From Neurospora intermedia (lineage: Eukaryota > Ascomycota > Sordariomycetes > Sordariales > Sordariaceae): DNA of 64,000 nt. The position numbers were made by a program, and so were the translations under genes. Below the pieces are notes generated by a model. That model ran no database searches and was not told the origin of the DNA. It saw only the letters and a program-made list of their open reading frames with translations. Of this stretch, positions 12,701 to 24,744 are shown piece by piece. The number at the start of each line of letters is the position of its first letter. Within the stretch, counting starts at the first letter, position 1. The stretch lies in the NCBI GenBank assembly GCA_037102815.1, contig BTPP01000010.1, positions 310,001-374,000 of the forward strand, written 5' to 3'.

Positions 12701-13046
12701 ATGTCGTAAACAGCCAGATAAAGTCTCGTGGGCATGGCTTTGTTTCACAAATCGAGGCCCGAGTAACTGTAAGAGCGTCGCACCGCTTACAGACGGGGTT
12801 GCCCATGTCGCCGCATGTTTGACAGGTACGTGGGTGGACCGAAACATAACTAGGAGACCGTACATCCGTACTCGTGGAACTTGAGTCGATGAAACCCAGC
12901 GTTGTGCTGCGTGGAGGGGTCAGTCGATTGTTGGGACATGCAGAACTGTTGGAGCCCTATCAGAACAAGGTATCGATGCGCTTGACTGTGTGGGGATAAT
13001 GTGTGACGGGAATCTTCAACCAGATGGCTTTATCCTAAACCGACCC
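9790..13046. other. Gene-poor region of about 3.3 kb
   Basis: The part next to 9789 is the promoter and leader of the GPI-protein gene. From there to the 3' end of the methyltransferase gene no gene was recognised; the longest frames are overlapping, motif-free and occur on both strands. Base composition looks balanced, without the TpA excess of RIP. A perfect 20-bp palindrome sits at 10790-10809. Confidence 0.45.
10790..10809. repeat. Perfect 20-bp palindrome
   Basis: The sequence TCATTGCTTGCAAGCAATGA equals its own reverse complement, with no spacer. It lies in a region with no recognised gene. It could be a chance event or a dimeric protein-binding site; nothing in the context decides. 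Confidence 0.6.
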
Positions 13047-14245
13047 TCAGGAGAGAGAACACCGGACAACTCCGCGCCGGACACCCTCAGCCTCCTCGCG
13101 CAGAGGCTCAACCGACGCACCGAGACCTCTCATCCGTAAGACAAAGTCATCTAACGATCCTCCGACGCCAAAGTACATCTTCTTTGCGCCCACAATAGAG
13201 GAAGCATGGCCACTTGGACGCTCCTTGCGCTCTCGCTCCAGGATCAAAAGCAGCGTGGCCGCAAAGCTCTCAAGGGCGAAAGGCGAGTAGATGGTCTCTG
13301 CGCCAATGACCAGTGTCTGGACATTTCCTGTAGGGTTTGAGGGAATACCAGAGTTGTAAAGAAGGTCGACAAACTCGGGGGACCATCCACCCGACAGAAA
13401 AGAAAGCGTGATTTGATTGGAGGTCAGGAACTCTTTGAAAGCTTCGACTACTCCGGGGAGCAGTTCGATTTCGTCTTCTAGCGAAAAGGCGTCCGCAAGG
13501 GCAGAAGTGCTCTCTCGCTGAGAGAGCGCCCAAGCGAGGAGAAAGTTGGGCAGGGTGACCAGATAGAGAACTGACGGGTTATAATCAGCCAGTACGAGCG
13601 TAAGCGGCTGCTTCTCGCCAGACTTTCTCTCGTTCATTGCCCACTGAAAGAGCGCGAGGGACGGCAGGGCAGTACCGCAGCCCAGCTGAAAAGCGATCTG
13701 TCAGCAACAACAAAGAATCGGGAAGAAAGCGGAACCGGATTAAAGAGCCAAGAAGGGGAGAGGACGACGCGTACCTCCATAAGCACACAAGGATCGCGAT
13801 TGAGGACCGTGGGAGCGTTTTCGGAGGCGAGCACCTTGACCAAGTCGACGCTGCTTTCCCAGCTCTTGAAGCCACCCTCGTAGATACCCGTCTTGACATC
13901 GTGTTCCCCCAGGCCGGGTTCCGTCTCGGAGATATTTGAGCCATCGTCCTCAGCCATGAGCTGCACCCGAACATCCCACAACTCTCGACGCGGGATCTGA
14001 ATGGCCTTGCCCTCTTCTAGCTCGACGTCTAGTAGGCTGTAGGCGATCTTGGAGGGCAACCTCGATAGCATGTGATCGATATCATGGTGGGTTGGTGGCA
14101 GCAGTGGCTTTCCCTGAACGGGGAAAGCACTGGCACTTGTCGCCGCTGGCGGTGTCGGAGTGGCTATGCTGTTGACTTGAGAGGTTGATTGCCCGTCGTC
14201 CTCGATGTCGTCTCCCGCAAAACCGAAAGAAAATCCAGATGCCAT
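13047..14245 (-). CDS. hpm1: Protein-histidine N-methyltransferase, HPM1/METTL18 family
   Basis: Two exons on the minus strand, 14245-13775 and 13685-13047, with an 89-bp intron, give 369 residues, close to the 377 of yeast Hpm1. In yeast this enzyme methylates a histidine of ribosomal protein Rpl3 using S-adenosylmethionine; the activity here is inferred from homology. The start MASGFSFGFAGDDIEDD has the expected Phe/Gly then acidic N-terminus of the family. The conserved GGFKSWESSVDLVKVL block precedes the SAM-binding motif LGCGTALPSLALFQ, whose codons begin exactly at the exon 2 acceptor. The next Rossmann strand is LTLVLADYNPSVL. An in-frame upstream ATG (18 codons earlier) exists but lacks family support. 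It diverges from the monooxygenase gene. Confidence 0.92.
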
Positions 14246-15772
14246 GTTTGCGTGGACTTGGTCGTATACCGTACCAACAAAATCCCCGGTATTTTGCACT
14301 TGCTTCTTCTCTCGCCAGAGTGAAGTACAACCAAGCCGCTACCGAAACCGAGGCTTTCTGTAAGTCTAGAGCGTCAGTCTCGATTTGAGGGAGCCTGTTG
14401 AAGTTAGCACTGCCAAACAATCCATGTTTATCTTGTCGTCGTCTTTTAGGGTTGCGATCAAGGGTTGAGTATGAGAGGCCTCTTATCGCCCGGAGACACT
14501 GGATCGGGCCGTGGACAGCTGGGATCGGCTGCCCCACCATTCTCCAGGGGCCCGACCGGGGCCCTCGGGCACTCACACTGGACAGCCCAGGCACTTTCCG
14601 GGGGAAGTGGACCTGTCCGGACATGATAGGTTCGCCGTTAACAAACCAAGGACTGTTCATTGACCATTCATCTCGGATTGCTCTCCTGACTACATCGTTG
14701 GCCTGCACGGCAAAACATCGCTTGCAACAATTGACATGATAAGATACTGCCGTCAACCAAGGCGGCTCAACCCCTCGCATTCCCGGGTTCGACGTTCGGG
14801 GACTCTAGGTACCATTCAGGCGACGATCCCCATTCGCCGCGCCCCGACGACATTCTTGAAATGACGAGAACCCGCCGCTGTGGTTGGACCATATACGACT
14901 TATATAACCGCGCATGATCCGTACACCAAACCATACTTACTGCACCTTCCTACTCCAGTCCTCGCTCTCCTCCACCTCCGCCGCCATCAGCACTTGGCTA
15001 GAAGGATCCTACATGATACATTGCTTTTCACACTTTACAAGCTGCTCTTCCATTGGACTGCCTTGGTCTCGGTCAACTCTCGAACTCTATTTGCCGTTCT
15101 CTGCCCATCCCTCCAACCTTCCCTGTGTGGCCCTTCTATGTGCAATGGTTCCGATGGCATCTGTGCGTTGCTTAATCCATGGCCCCCGGCTTGGGATGTT
15201 GGCTCAATGAGGAGGCATGTTCCGGACGGGATGGCTTTTGCGGCTTGACGGCCGAACCATGCTTGGTCAGATGGGTTCTGGTTGAAGCATGTTGCCCACT
15301 CGTGGAGCTTCGTAAACCGGCCAACTGCCCGCGTAGCAGGACAAACAAGATGGAGAGTTGGTTCTTACCTCCTGATTCAATATCGGAAAGACAAGGGATC
15401 GGATATGAATGAAAGCCAGGACGGGCTTCGTCAGCTTGCCAGCAGGCGCCTCCATTGTTGCCATCCTAACTTCCTTCCTGCGGGTTGTCAGTGGACTGTA
15501 AAAGAGGTTTTGCATCGGCACTCGTGGCTCCCATTCCAGTCGCCATTATTGGCCGCTACAGTTTGCCATCCGATCCATGTTAGATAAGGCATATTTATCG
15601 ACGCCTTGAATCTCCAAAGTCTCCAAGGGTGGACGTCTTCACTCCCTCCTACAAATACCCAGCTTGTTCTCGACCTCATTTGTGTACTACACATCTTCTT
15701 GCCTCTAATTATTCAGGACCCCCTTGATATTGCTGGACCACATCAGGCACATCCACTTCCTCACTCTTCAAA
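14246..15772. promoter_or_regulatory. Divergent intergenic region, HPM1 / monooxygenase
   Basis: About 1.5 kb without a recognisable gene lies between two divergent starts. It should contain both promoters. The open frames seen are short and motif-free. No repeats were recognised. Confidence 0.45.
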
Positions 15773-17804
15773 ATGGTCATCAACACATCTGGGCCTGAAT
15801 TGCCCATCCGTACCCACGATCTGCCAACCTCGACCTTCTCGCACAATGGCTCCCTCGAGAAGAGTTACACAATTCGAGAAGAGCCTCTTGGCACGACTAA
15901 GCATCTCCGGATCGTCGGCATCGGTGCCGGTGCAAGTGGGTTGAACATGATCCGTACCCTTCGCTTAAATCTTACGGACTACGACTTCGTCATCTACGAA
16001 AAGAACCAGGATGTGGGTGGGACCTGGTTCGAAAACCGTTATCCTGGCTGCCGATGTGATATCCCAAGTCACAACTACCAGTTCGCGTGGAAGCCAAAGC
16101 ATGACTGGTCCAACTTCCATGCCTCAGCCGACGAGATTGGTGGTTACCTTCGCCAAGTATGCGACGAGGAGCATATGCGGGACTCAATCAAGACCTCCCA
16201 CCGTGTGGAATTTGCGCAGTGGGACGAGGAGAAAGCACGCTGGGACCTGATGGTACAAGATTTGACGACGGGCGAGCACATCAATGACTATGCCGATTTT
16301 CTGTTGGATGGAACAGGTATCCTGAAGTGAGTGACACTCCCAAATGTCCATGGCATGTATTGCAATGTCAGATAACTGACGGTTCTCTCTATAGCAACTG
16401 GAAATGGCCCGATGTTGAGGGCCTTACGGCCTTCGACGGAGACTTGATACATACCACCAACTGGCCAAAGGACTTTGACGCCACTGGAAAAGTAGTTGCT
16501 GTCATCGGCAATGGTTCGACGGGAATCCAAGTTGTGCCGGAACTGCAGAAGAGTGAGCATTTCCTCTACTACTTTACTAAAAATGCTCAGCTAACGCTAT
16601 GACAGAGGCAGAGAAGATGTACCATCTCTTTAGAACGCCCACTTGGGTCCTCCCGCCACGGATAATGGCATGGAAGATGATGGGCCAGAATCAGGAACTC
16701 CTGGAGATACTCGGCGAGATCGGGATCGATGCCCAAGAGAATTTCTCGCAGGAGACGATAGAGAGGTTCAAGACCGACCCCGAGTTCTATGGCCGTTTCG
16801 TAAAGGCTGTGGAAAAGGAAGTCAATAATGCTTTCCCAATGGTAATTTATTTCTTTTTCCTGCTCTCGCTGTCTATCAAATTCAGGATCGTCGCTAACAT
16901 GACCGTTGAAATAGGTTCTGGCAGGAAGCCCACTACAAACCTTTGCTCAACAAAAGGCGGAGCAATACATGAAGTTGATGCTTAGAGGGAATAAGGAGCT
17001 TTGTGAAGCATTGATTCCCGACTTTCCGCTAGGAACGAGGCGATTAACCCCTGGTCAAGACTATCTCCAGGCGCTCACCAAGGAGAATGTCGAGGTTAGA
17101 AGAGGAGGGATCAGACGCTTTGTTCCAGAGGGTATTCAACTGGAATCTGGCGAAGTGATCAAGGTCGACGCAATCGTTTGCGCCACCGGCTTCAACACAT
17201 CCTTTTGCCCGCGGTTTCCCATCGTCGGGCGCAAGGGAAATCTGCAAAAAGACTTCAGGGATGAGGTTCCCAAGTCTTATATGTCTTGCGCCATTGCTAA
17301 CATGCCCAATTACTTTGGTAAGCCCGACTCGTCCACCTGTTTAGCATCAAATTGATTATGCTGACCTGTAATGTGCCAGTCTTTCTAGGACCTAACGCCC
17401 CCATTGGCCACGGCAGTGTCTTCACGCTAACCGAGCACATCGCCAAGTACATCACCCGAATCATCAAGAAATGTCAGACGGAGTGCATCAAGACCATCTG
17501 CCCTTCTCAGGATGCGATCGATGACTATTTCGAGCATATCTCGGCTTTCATGCCCCGTACAACGTGGAGCGCCCAGGGACGGTCGTGGTTCAAGAATGGT
17601 CAGGAGGACGGACCGGTCACAGCGTTGCATCCGGGAAGTCGCATACATTTCTTCCACATGTTGGAGAACTTCCGGGGAGAAGACTGGGATTATATCTACG
17701 ACGCGCCGAAGAAAAACCGGTTCTACTACCTCGGGAATGGGTTCTCGACAAAGGAAAAGGGGGATACGACGTGGTATCTGGACAACCCGGATGCCAAGCT
17801 GTGA
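15773..17804 (+). CDS. FAD-dependent monooxygenase, Baeyer-Villiger/FMO type
   Basis: Five exons (15773-16326, 16395-16552, 16606-16841, 16915-17317, 17380-17804) close in frame to 591 residues. The family uses FAD, NADPH and O2 to insert oxygen into ketones or oxidise other lipophilic compounds. Seen in order: the FAD Rossmann motif GIGAGASGLN near residue 47; GGTWFENRYPGCRCDIPSH, the FMO/BVMO-like block with a Cys-Asp after the Gly; the second Rossmann motif VIGNGSTGIQ near residue 225 for NADPH; and the late ATGF motif (VCATGFNTSF). The position that is His in the classical BVMO FxGxxxHxxxW signature was not clearly located, so the substrate class is uncertain. No biosynthetic-cluster genes lie next to it; PPE1 follows on the same strand after about 1 kb. 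It is probably a cytosolic accessory oxidase. Confidence 0.9.
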
Positions 17805-18843
17805 ATGGGTGAAGGAGGTATCGGAGCGAGATGTGAGAACGGGTTGGGCATGGGAAAGACCAAAAGGCACGGCATAGTTCAGCAACAAAGGAGCGGCGAC
17901 GGCAGACTGTGCAAACAACATAAGTTGTTCAGCCTCTTTACTTCTGTCTGATGGCGGCTGTTTTAAGAGCATAAATAAACCGTTGTCGTCAACGTGTAAC
18001 AACGGTGAAATAGACAAAGTACCAATTGTTAGTGCAGAAACCAACAGATTGTGACCATCTGGAGCGGACGCTTAGTAACCATGAGGACAGCTCCCAAACC
18101 TCTTCGCTCAAAACAGCTCTCCGTTGGCGCACAGAAACGGGTTGGAGGTTTCTTTTTCTCCAGATCCTGTCCCATCATATGTCCCAATGCTGGTTACAGT
18201 TTGTTTGTCCTGTGCAGTGCCTATCTCATGTTCAAATGTAGTGTGGTGATGGGTGTGCTGCGAGCACTGTTTGCTGCACGGTCTCTGCAATGCTGTGTAT
18301 CTGCATTTGGTACCTTCATATAGTACTACTTCTTGCTGTATCGCAGTGTCCCGCAGGCATAAGACAGTGCAAACAGCGTCTGGACAACCACTAATGACCT
18401 CACCCTCCATCGGGGCTCCACGCTCCAGCAACATCACCGAACCCAAAACCCCAACCTCAAAAGGCCACCTTCAAACTGTGTTCAATGATAATTCGCCGAA
18501 ATATATTTTGTTCTTCTACTGGTCCGGAAGTTCGACACCCTTCCTTAGTCTTTCACACTCATCAACGGGTGACTTGTCCATTCAGGTGACTTCTACGGCG
18601 AACATTTGACTACCCCCATCCTGGTTGCTTACAGGTTTCGATATCGACTGGCGACAATTGAACAGGAGCTTACTCGATCAACACGTCTCAGCCATCTAGC
18701 AGAGGAGAGGATAGACTAAGGACATACGTTCTACGTGACAGCCATTAGCAGCACACGGCTGTATTACCAAGGGGGGAAAGCTGGGCGCGAATGAGGGAAA
18801 TTTATCCAAACATCCTATGACAGAAGCCTCTACAGCTCACACC
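17805..18843. other. Intergenic region between monooxygenase and PPE1
   Basis: This holds the 3' flank of the monooxygenase (an AATAAA-like ATAAATAAA lies near 17970) and the promoter of PPE1. No gene was recognised. Confidence 0.5.
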
Positions 18844-20391
18844 ATGAGTGAGCTTCAAAAGCAATGGGCAAAGGCGAGGCTCAGCAGCCAGGCGCTGGGG
18901 CAGCCGCCAGCAGAGATGCCGATCACAACTACGATGCCCGAGTTCAACGAGGCGGACGAAGACAAAGAAATGGCGGGGCCCAGTCCAGGCGGATTTCCCT
19001 TTGACGACGACTCCTCATCAGCGTCCTCTGTTTCATCTACAGGAACTGTGATTCCTTCTCCAGGGAGAGCTCTGTTTGCGCGACCACAAGGGTATGTCGG
19101 GCTTCATTTTTGCCAGTTAACACTCATGATTATCCATGCCAGGGCTAAAATCACCTCTGTTGTAGATTTGCCAGTCGATCCATGGATCCTATACCCTGGA
19201 CAACTTACTTTGAACGAGAACTCTTTCTCGAAAAGGAGGAAGCTGGACCCGACAGTGGAAGCCTCACCAGCAACAAGAACAAGCCAGCATCAATAACCTA
19301 CCACGCATACCTCACCTCGCCAGTCGGCAAAGGTCCGCTCTTCGTCACGCACCACGGCGCCGGTTCCTCCGGCCTCTCCTTCGCCGTCCTCAGCTCCGAG
19401 ATCCGCAAACGTCTACCCAACGCCGGCATCCTCTCCCTTGACGCACGCGGCCATGGCTCAACCACGGTTACTGCCGCTTCTTCAGTTCCAGGTGAAGGAG
19501 ATGAGACCACAGGACAAGCACCACCACCGCCGCTAGACCTCAGCCTCTCCACCCTTGCCACCGACCTCTTCACCGTCATCCAACTCACCCGTACCGCCAT
19601 GCACTGGCCCGAACTCCCACCTATCATCCTTGTAGGTCACTCCCTCGGCGGCGCCGTCGTCACCGAGCTCGCCAAATCCTACCGTCTCGGCCCTTCTCTC
19701 CTCGGCTACGCCGTGCTAGACGTAGTCGAAGGTTGCGCCATGGACGCCTTACAAAGCATGCAAACCTATCTCTCCACACGGCCGCAGGGGTTCGCCAGTC
19801 TGAAGGATGGCATCGACTGGCACGTGCGATCGCGGACGATCCGGAACTCGACGTCAGCCAGAACAAGCGTGCCCGGGCTTTTGGCGCCCGTGGAGGAGCT
19901 GCAGAGGCCGGAGCTGCAACAACTGCCAAGAGGGGTGGCGGGCACGGAGGCAACGGCGAAGCCGTGGCGGTGGAAGACGGATTTGGCGGCGACGCAGCCG
20001 TTCTGGGAAGATTGGTTTGTGGGGCTGAGCAAGAAGTTCTTGGAGGCCAGGGGGGGCAAGATGCTGTTGCTTGCGGGAACGGATCGGTTGGATACTGAGT
20101 TGACTATCGGGCAGATGCAAGGTATGTTTCTCGTTTTCGTTCTGGCTTTGGTGGTGATCTATCACGGGGCCACTTTCTTGAAGAGTTCTTTGTGGCTAGA
20201 CTAACTCTGAATTGTGTCCTACAGGTAAATATGCCCTGCAAGTGTTTCCCGAAGCGGGACATTTCATTCATGAGGACTTGCCGGAGAAAACGGCGATTGC
20301 ACTTGTGGACTTTCATCGGCGCAACGACAGGAGTCAACTAGTACTCCCACCCAAGGTCTCGGATCTGTTGGCTCAGGGGAAGAAAGTATAA
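18844..20391 (+). CDS. ppe1: Protein phosphatase methylesterase 1 (PP2A demethylase)
   Basis: The enzyme removes the methyl ester from the C-terminal Leu of the PP2A catalytic subunit. Exons 18844-19091, 19166-20121 and 20225-20391 give 456 residues. The chosen start is MSELQKQWAKARL, which matches the family N-terminus; an in-frame ATG nine codons upstream (18817) is possible. An acidic Ser-rich segment follows. The alpha/beta-hydrolase core begins at the DPIPWTTYFERELF block and has an HHGAGSSGLSF oxyanion-loop region. The nucleophile is in LVGHSLGGAVV, the acid is probably the Asp in GTDRLDTE, and the catalytic His is in EAGHFIHED, which begins soon after exon 3. Between nucleophile and acid is a family-typical insertion with SRTIRNSTSARTSVPG. 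It converges with SEC20. Confidence 0.95.
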
Positions 20392-20902
20392 AGCATACTG
20401 CCAACAGTTGAAGAACGGGGGACTGGCGTCAAGCGTTCCCCGAGTAGGTGATGATAATTACGTATAAAGAAAGAGGATAGAAGAAATATGTGCAGCGCAC
20501 ACGTACACACCCCTTACTCAGAGTGAACACAGCGGGGGCCGGTACATCGATTGTCGTTGCCGCTCAGTCAAGGAAAATTCGGGATTTTAAAGAACAGAAA
20601 CAATCTGTTAGAGGCAAGCGTAGCAGGAGACCAGGAATGGTCTCTGCTCTTTTCAAGGTAAACCATCCAGGATTTGTTATGATATTGCCTAATAGACAAC
20701 TACAAATGAATGTGCTTCTTTTGGATTTGATGTGCCCTCTGGAACGACATGGTTATATCATGGTGAACATTTAGCCAATGTATGATCTCAACTCTACACG
20801 GATGACAGACACGAAGACGTCAGTTTCACCATTGAGCTCTTTTTAGTGATGATTAGCTCCGACCAAAACTTCATCAGCTAAATTACTGCAGACTATCAAA
20901 CC
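20392..20902. other. Convergent intergenic region
   Basis: This is the 3' flanks of PPE1 and SEC20. No gene or RNA was recognised. Confidence 0.5.
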
Positions 20903-22513
20903 TCAAAGTTCCTCCCTAAGTGGGCTGTTCACGGGTTCTTCCCACATCCGCTTTTTAGGATTTCTTTGTACCACCTCCTCCTCCTCCTTCTCCTCCTCTT
21001 CCCCCTTCCCTCTTTGCTCCCCTGTAAAGATTCTCTCCTGACCGATCCAGCCTTGTTCCAGCTCTGGATCTTCGACCAAACTCTGGTGAGTTTCATCCTT
21101 CTCTTCCTCCAGAGGCGGCAAATTCTCTTCAATGATCCTCCCAACCTTTTCAACCATTGATTCCGAGTCCACATCATTATCATTGTCCCTTTTCTTCACC
21201 TTATCACCGTCATCACCACTAACTTGAACTTGAAGTGTAGGAACAGCCCCCTCCTCCGCCATCCCCACCACACTCCTCCCCCCTCCCATCCCCTCATTCC
21301 CAACCGAAACCTCCATCCTCGCGCCCTCTCCCGTTCTAGTCTCCGCCGCGCCATGCCCACCATGATGAGTGGAAACACCATAAGCAACCTTCCCGCCCTT
21401 CCAAACCATCCTCAACGGTAACCACAAAGTCCACCAAAGCGGTCCATACAGCCACCGTCTAAACACCAACCACCCCAGCGTGCACAGCAGCATGTACAGG
21501 CTGGTCCTCAAGTACCACGTATCGCTCTTCTGGCTCTGCAGCAGCGTGCTCACCAAGTCGCGCGAGCGTGAAAGAAGGGAATCGATGCCCTCGTAGCTAC
21601 GTTGCAGTTCCTTCAAAGCAGCGGTGCTTTCCGCAAGGGTTTGGGAGGCGAAGGCGGACTTGGCTACCTCGGAGGCGATCAGGGCGTGCGTGCGCCGCAA
21701 GGCGTCGGTGACGGTGGAGGAGGCGGAGACGACTTCGGAGTCGTGGGAAGGGGGTAAATTTGTTTGGTGCTGTTTGCGACGGCGGTTGCCGAAGAGGGCT
21801 TGGCGGGGGTCGAGAGGAGGACCATGTGAAGAAGCGGCGGAGGTTGGGAGAGGGGGTGGAGTCGTTGTCGTCGAGGTTGGTTGAGCACCACCGCTGGGGG
21901 CAGCAGTAGATACGGGTGTTGAGGCGCCGGATCCGCGGTCTGATGCGGCGAGGTTGGCGGCGACGGCAACGTAGGAGGCTAGGAGGAGCTGGCGCTCGAG
22001 GCGCTGGGCGGTTTCAAGGTTGCGGCGCGCCGCGAGTTGGGCTTTGCGGAAGGAGGTTCGACAGCTGTATTTTTTGAGACGCAATTTTGTTAGGGACTTT
22101 GTTCATCTTCATCTTCATCGTCATCGTCATCACCACCCAGGTTGATAAGAAAACAAAACTCACCCCTTAAGCTCGGCAGCCAAGCGTTGCGCGCCCTCCT
22201 TTAACCTCGTCTTTTGATGTTCCGCCTCACTCCCTGGGCGGCCGGAGCGCAAGTCGATAATCTCCTCCTGCAGCAACTCCAAATCCTCCTCCTCCTCGCG
22301 CAAGACCTGGCTGATTTCGGCGCTCAAGTCAGCGGCCTCACTGTTGGTGGTTCCATCGGCGCCAGTGTTGGCGAGACTGCTGATGCTGTTGCTCAAAGGA
22401 ACGGAACCGGACTCGAATTTGAGCGTGGCGAGACGCTCGATGAGGTCCTTAAGCTGGCCGGTCGTCTCTTGGAGGGTCGTGAGCCGCTCTTGGAGCGTTT
22501 CGAATGTTGACAT
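20903..22513 (-). CDS. sec20: SNARE protein Sec20 (Golgi-to-ER retrograde transport)
   Basis: Exons on the minus strand are 22513-22164 and 22064-20903, giving 503 residues. Sec20 is a Qb-type SNARE of the ER that works with Ufe1, Use1 and the Dsl1 tether to fuse COPI vesicles. The first ~115 residues are heptad-like and acidic, starting MSTFETLQERLTTLQE. A Ser/Thr/Pro-rich linker follows. Residues about 235-296 carry the SNARE segment (HALIASEVAKSAFASQTL, then LKELQRSYEGIDSLLSRSRD). A hydrophobic anchor with many Trp lies at about 301-335. The remaining ~160 residues are acidic and should be lumenal; they end in REEL, which fits the HDEL-class retrieval pattern, as yeast Sec20 ends in HDEL. 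The intron contains an ATC/GTC-rich microsatellite. It diverges from the MRPL44 gene. Confidence 0.93.
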
Positions 22514-23421
22514 TAGTGACTTGTTATATTATGTCGGTATCGTATTCGTAGGGGGTCAACTCGGTAGATATGTGTTGAAAAAGGTGGATGTGTAATGGTT
22601 TAAGATCGTACTCGGATCCCACTTAGGTACCTGGTGTTGATCAGCAGCTGTGGTTGATGATTAGTGGAAACCTGGCCTGAAAGGAGAGCACTGTAGCGAT
22701 GTTCAATGGAAGTTCTCGGTGGCTCTTGCAACGTCATCCTCAACTGAAGGTCAATGAAAACGGATCACATGCGGGATGCGGTAGTAACGGAGTCACTGCT
22801 GTCTCGCTGGGGTAAACGGGACTTCGGGGAGTGTGCCTGACACTACGTACATGCAGTACTGCTGCGCTGGAGGAACAAAGCACGAACCTCGACAGTCATG
22901 TGAGGGCTCCAGAAGAACTCAATACAATAGAAGGCCGGGAGTAATTCTCTTCTCGTTCAAAAGATTAAAAAGAAGTATAATGACAGTTGATCTGATGTGA
23001 AGATGAAAGGAAAATCGAGCCTGACACCGTTTGATCCCAGCTGGCTCCCAACCAATCACAGCCCACAACTCACACGATGTATGCACCGTCCCGCATTCTC
23101 CGTTTTCCAAAAACACCCCTCCCGGCCCACGGCGCAATCGGTACGTACCTCCAGTAATCTTTGATCGCATCCTCCACGCTGCCGGCCGGCGCCAGGCACG
23201 AAGACCGAATCGAAGTCCAAATCGCGACACAAGCTACCTACGTACCCCGTCCGATCCTCCACAGAGACCCGTCTCCCGTCTCCCGCGTCTCCGTCTCCGT
23301 CCCCGTCCGGTGTGCAGTGCAGTCCCGTCGCACTTCTTCTTCTTCTTCTTCATCCTCCCGAACCCAACCCCAACACGACCTCAGGTCACCACCACCACCA
23401 CCCCGAGAGACCTCGCCCAAC
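22514..23421. promoter_or_regulatory. Divergent promoter region, sec20 / mrpl44
   Basis: About 900 bp lie between divergent starts. A pyrimidine-rich leader with a (CTT)n run near 23333-23351 precedes the MRPL44 start. No separate gene was recognised. Confidence 0.5.
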
Positions 23422-23880
23422 ATGCTCACCCGCTTCATCACCGATGTATCAACGCGCTTCAACCCTTTCTCGGCCAAGGCCAAGGCCGCCCGGCTCTTCC
23501 TCTCCTTCCTCCCTCCCAACGCCCGCTCCAATGGCATGAACATCACCACCCAGCTTCTGCCGCGGAATTCCACCGAGACTCCTTTGCTCTATGTCAAGTT
23601 CAGTACGTTTCCCAATGTCTCTCTTCTTGTCACTTGCAACTCTGTTACACTTCGGACTGCCGTTGCAGTTGGTTGTTGCAATTTTGATCATTCCGGCTGG
23701 AAGGCATTCAAGAGTCGTTTTAGCTGTGAATCAAGCCGTAGTCTAACGTATTTCCAAAAAACAGAGGACGGCAAGGAAATGAACCTCGACGTTGAGAACA
23801 TGGGCATCAAAAGCATTGTCGAGGAGGTGGATCGCCACTCTCGTATTCTCCAGAAGCAGGCCGACCTGAACGACGGTTAA
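23422..23880 (+). CDS. mrpl44: Mitochondrial large ribosomal subunit protein mL53 (MRPL44)
   Basis: Two exons (23422-23602 and 23765-23880) with a 162-bp intron give 98 residues, exactly the size of yeast Mrpl44. The protein is a thioredoxin-fold component of the mitochondrial 54S/39S subunit. It starts MLTRFITDVSTRFNPFSAKA, a basic and amphipathic N-terminus, and continues with the conserved RLFLSFLPPNARSNGMNI. Its C-terminal half (DGKEMNLDVENMGIKSIVEE) is the expected KxMxxD-type strand and helix. Longer in-frame ATGs upstream lie in a CT-rich leader and are not supported by family length. It converges with the pyrophosphatase gene. Confidence 0.93.
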   Translation: MLTRFITDVSTRFNPFSAKAKAARLFLSFLPPNARSNGMNITTQLLPRNSTETPLLYVKFSTFPNVSLLVTCNSVTLRTAVAVGCCNFDHSGWKAFKSRFSCESSRSLTYFQKTEDGKEMNLDVENMGIKSIVEEVDRHSRILQKQADLNDG

Positions 23881-24744
23881 ACGAATCTCTGTCTTTCTCT
23901 TCAAAACCCAACAATTTCGAAGCGCCCTTGTTGTGTTGATCCACCAATCGAACTTTGCGGGTAAAACGAAGGAGACTGAGACTAGGAAGAAGGAGGAAAA
24001 AGCCACAGGGAGAGCGAGGAAAGCTCATTTTGTCTTGATACCCAGACTATTTGGCTTTGGTCGGTGGTACCAAAACGACGATTGACCGGGGAAGAGAAGA
24101 GGAAAAGTCTGGATATCTAAAGGCACATTCAAATCACCTGGGTTAAAGCCAGCGAGCCTGGAGCCGGATACCTGATGATCTCTCTGAGAGATCTGTAAGA
24201 TCGCCTTACCAGCCAAAAAGAAAACAACAACAAAAGATATAAACCTGTATTTGTATTGGGCGAGAGGTTGTAAGTGTACACCAACAGCATTGGGAGGCGT
24301 TAAGGGGCCGGCGATTTTCAGTTGGCAAGGCGGTTTGGGTACCTGTTGTTATAGACATGCGTATATAGCACCTCTGCCATGGATTGATTCACACATATCA
24401 CGGTACGCCCATTTTGACAAAGTCAAAGTTGAAGTCTGCCCTTTTTTGGGCGAGCGTATTTCCTTCTTCGATGGGGAATTCATCAACGGTCTCGGTTAAT
24501 CTTAACGGCGAAACTCATGGCGCAAGAATGTCGAGCATCTCCTCGACAAGTCCCTATCCCACGGCATGGACTACAGCCTCAGAAATGGCCAGTTTCTGAC
24601 CGCGCATACCTTGTTGCAAAAACGTTCGACTCTACGCAAAACAACGCATGAGGGTAACACCATGGAGGATTGTTCACGACGAATTGACCAATACAACAAG
24701 GTGCCAAAAAAAAGATCTTTATTCTACCTCAACTAACGGACTCT
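23881..24744. other. Convergent intergenic region
   Basis: About 860 bp of 3' flanking sequence for mrpl44 and the pyrophosphatase gene. No gene, RNA or repeat was recognised. Confidence 0.5.

Noticed and set aside
11144-12884. Several frames of 100-163 codons on both strands
   Set aside because: They overlap on both strands, carry no family motif and have unusual composition (many Cys, His, Trp), typical of non-coding DNA.
18817-18843. Upstream in-frame ATG of PPE1
   Set aside because: The protein family starts at the MSELQ-like residue, so the downstream ATG was preferred; the upstream one cannot be excluded.
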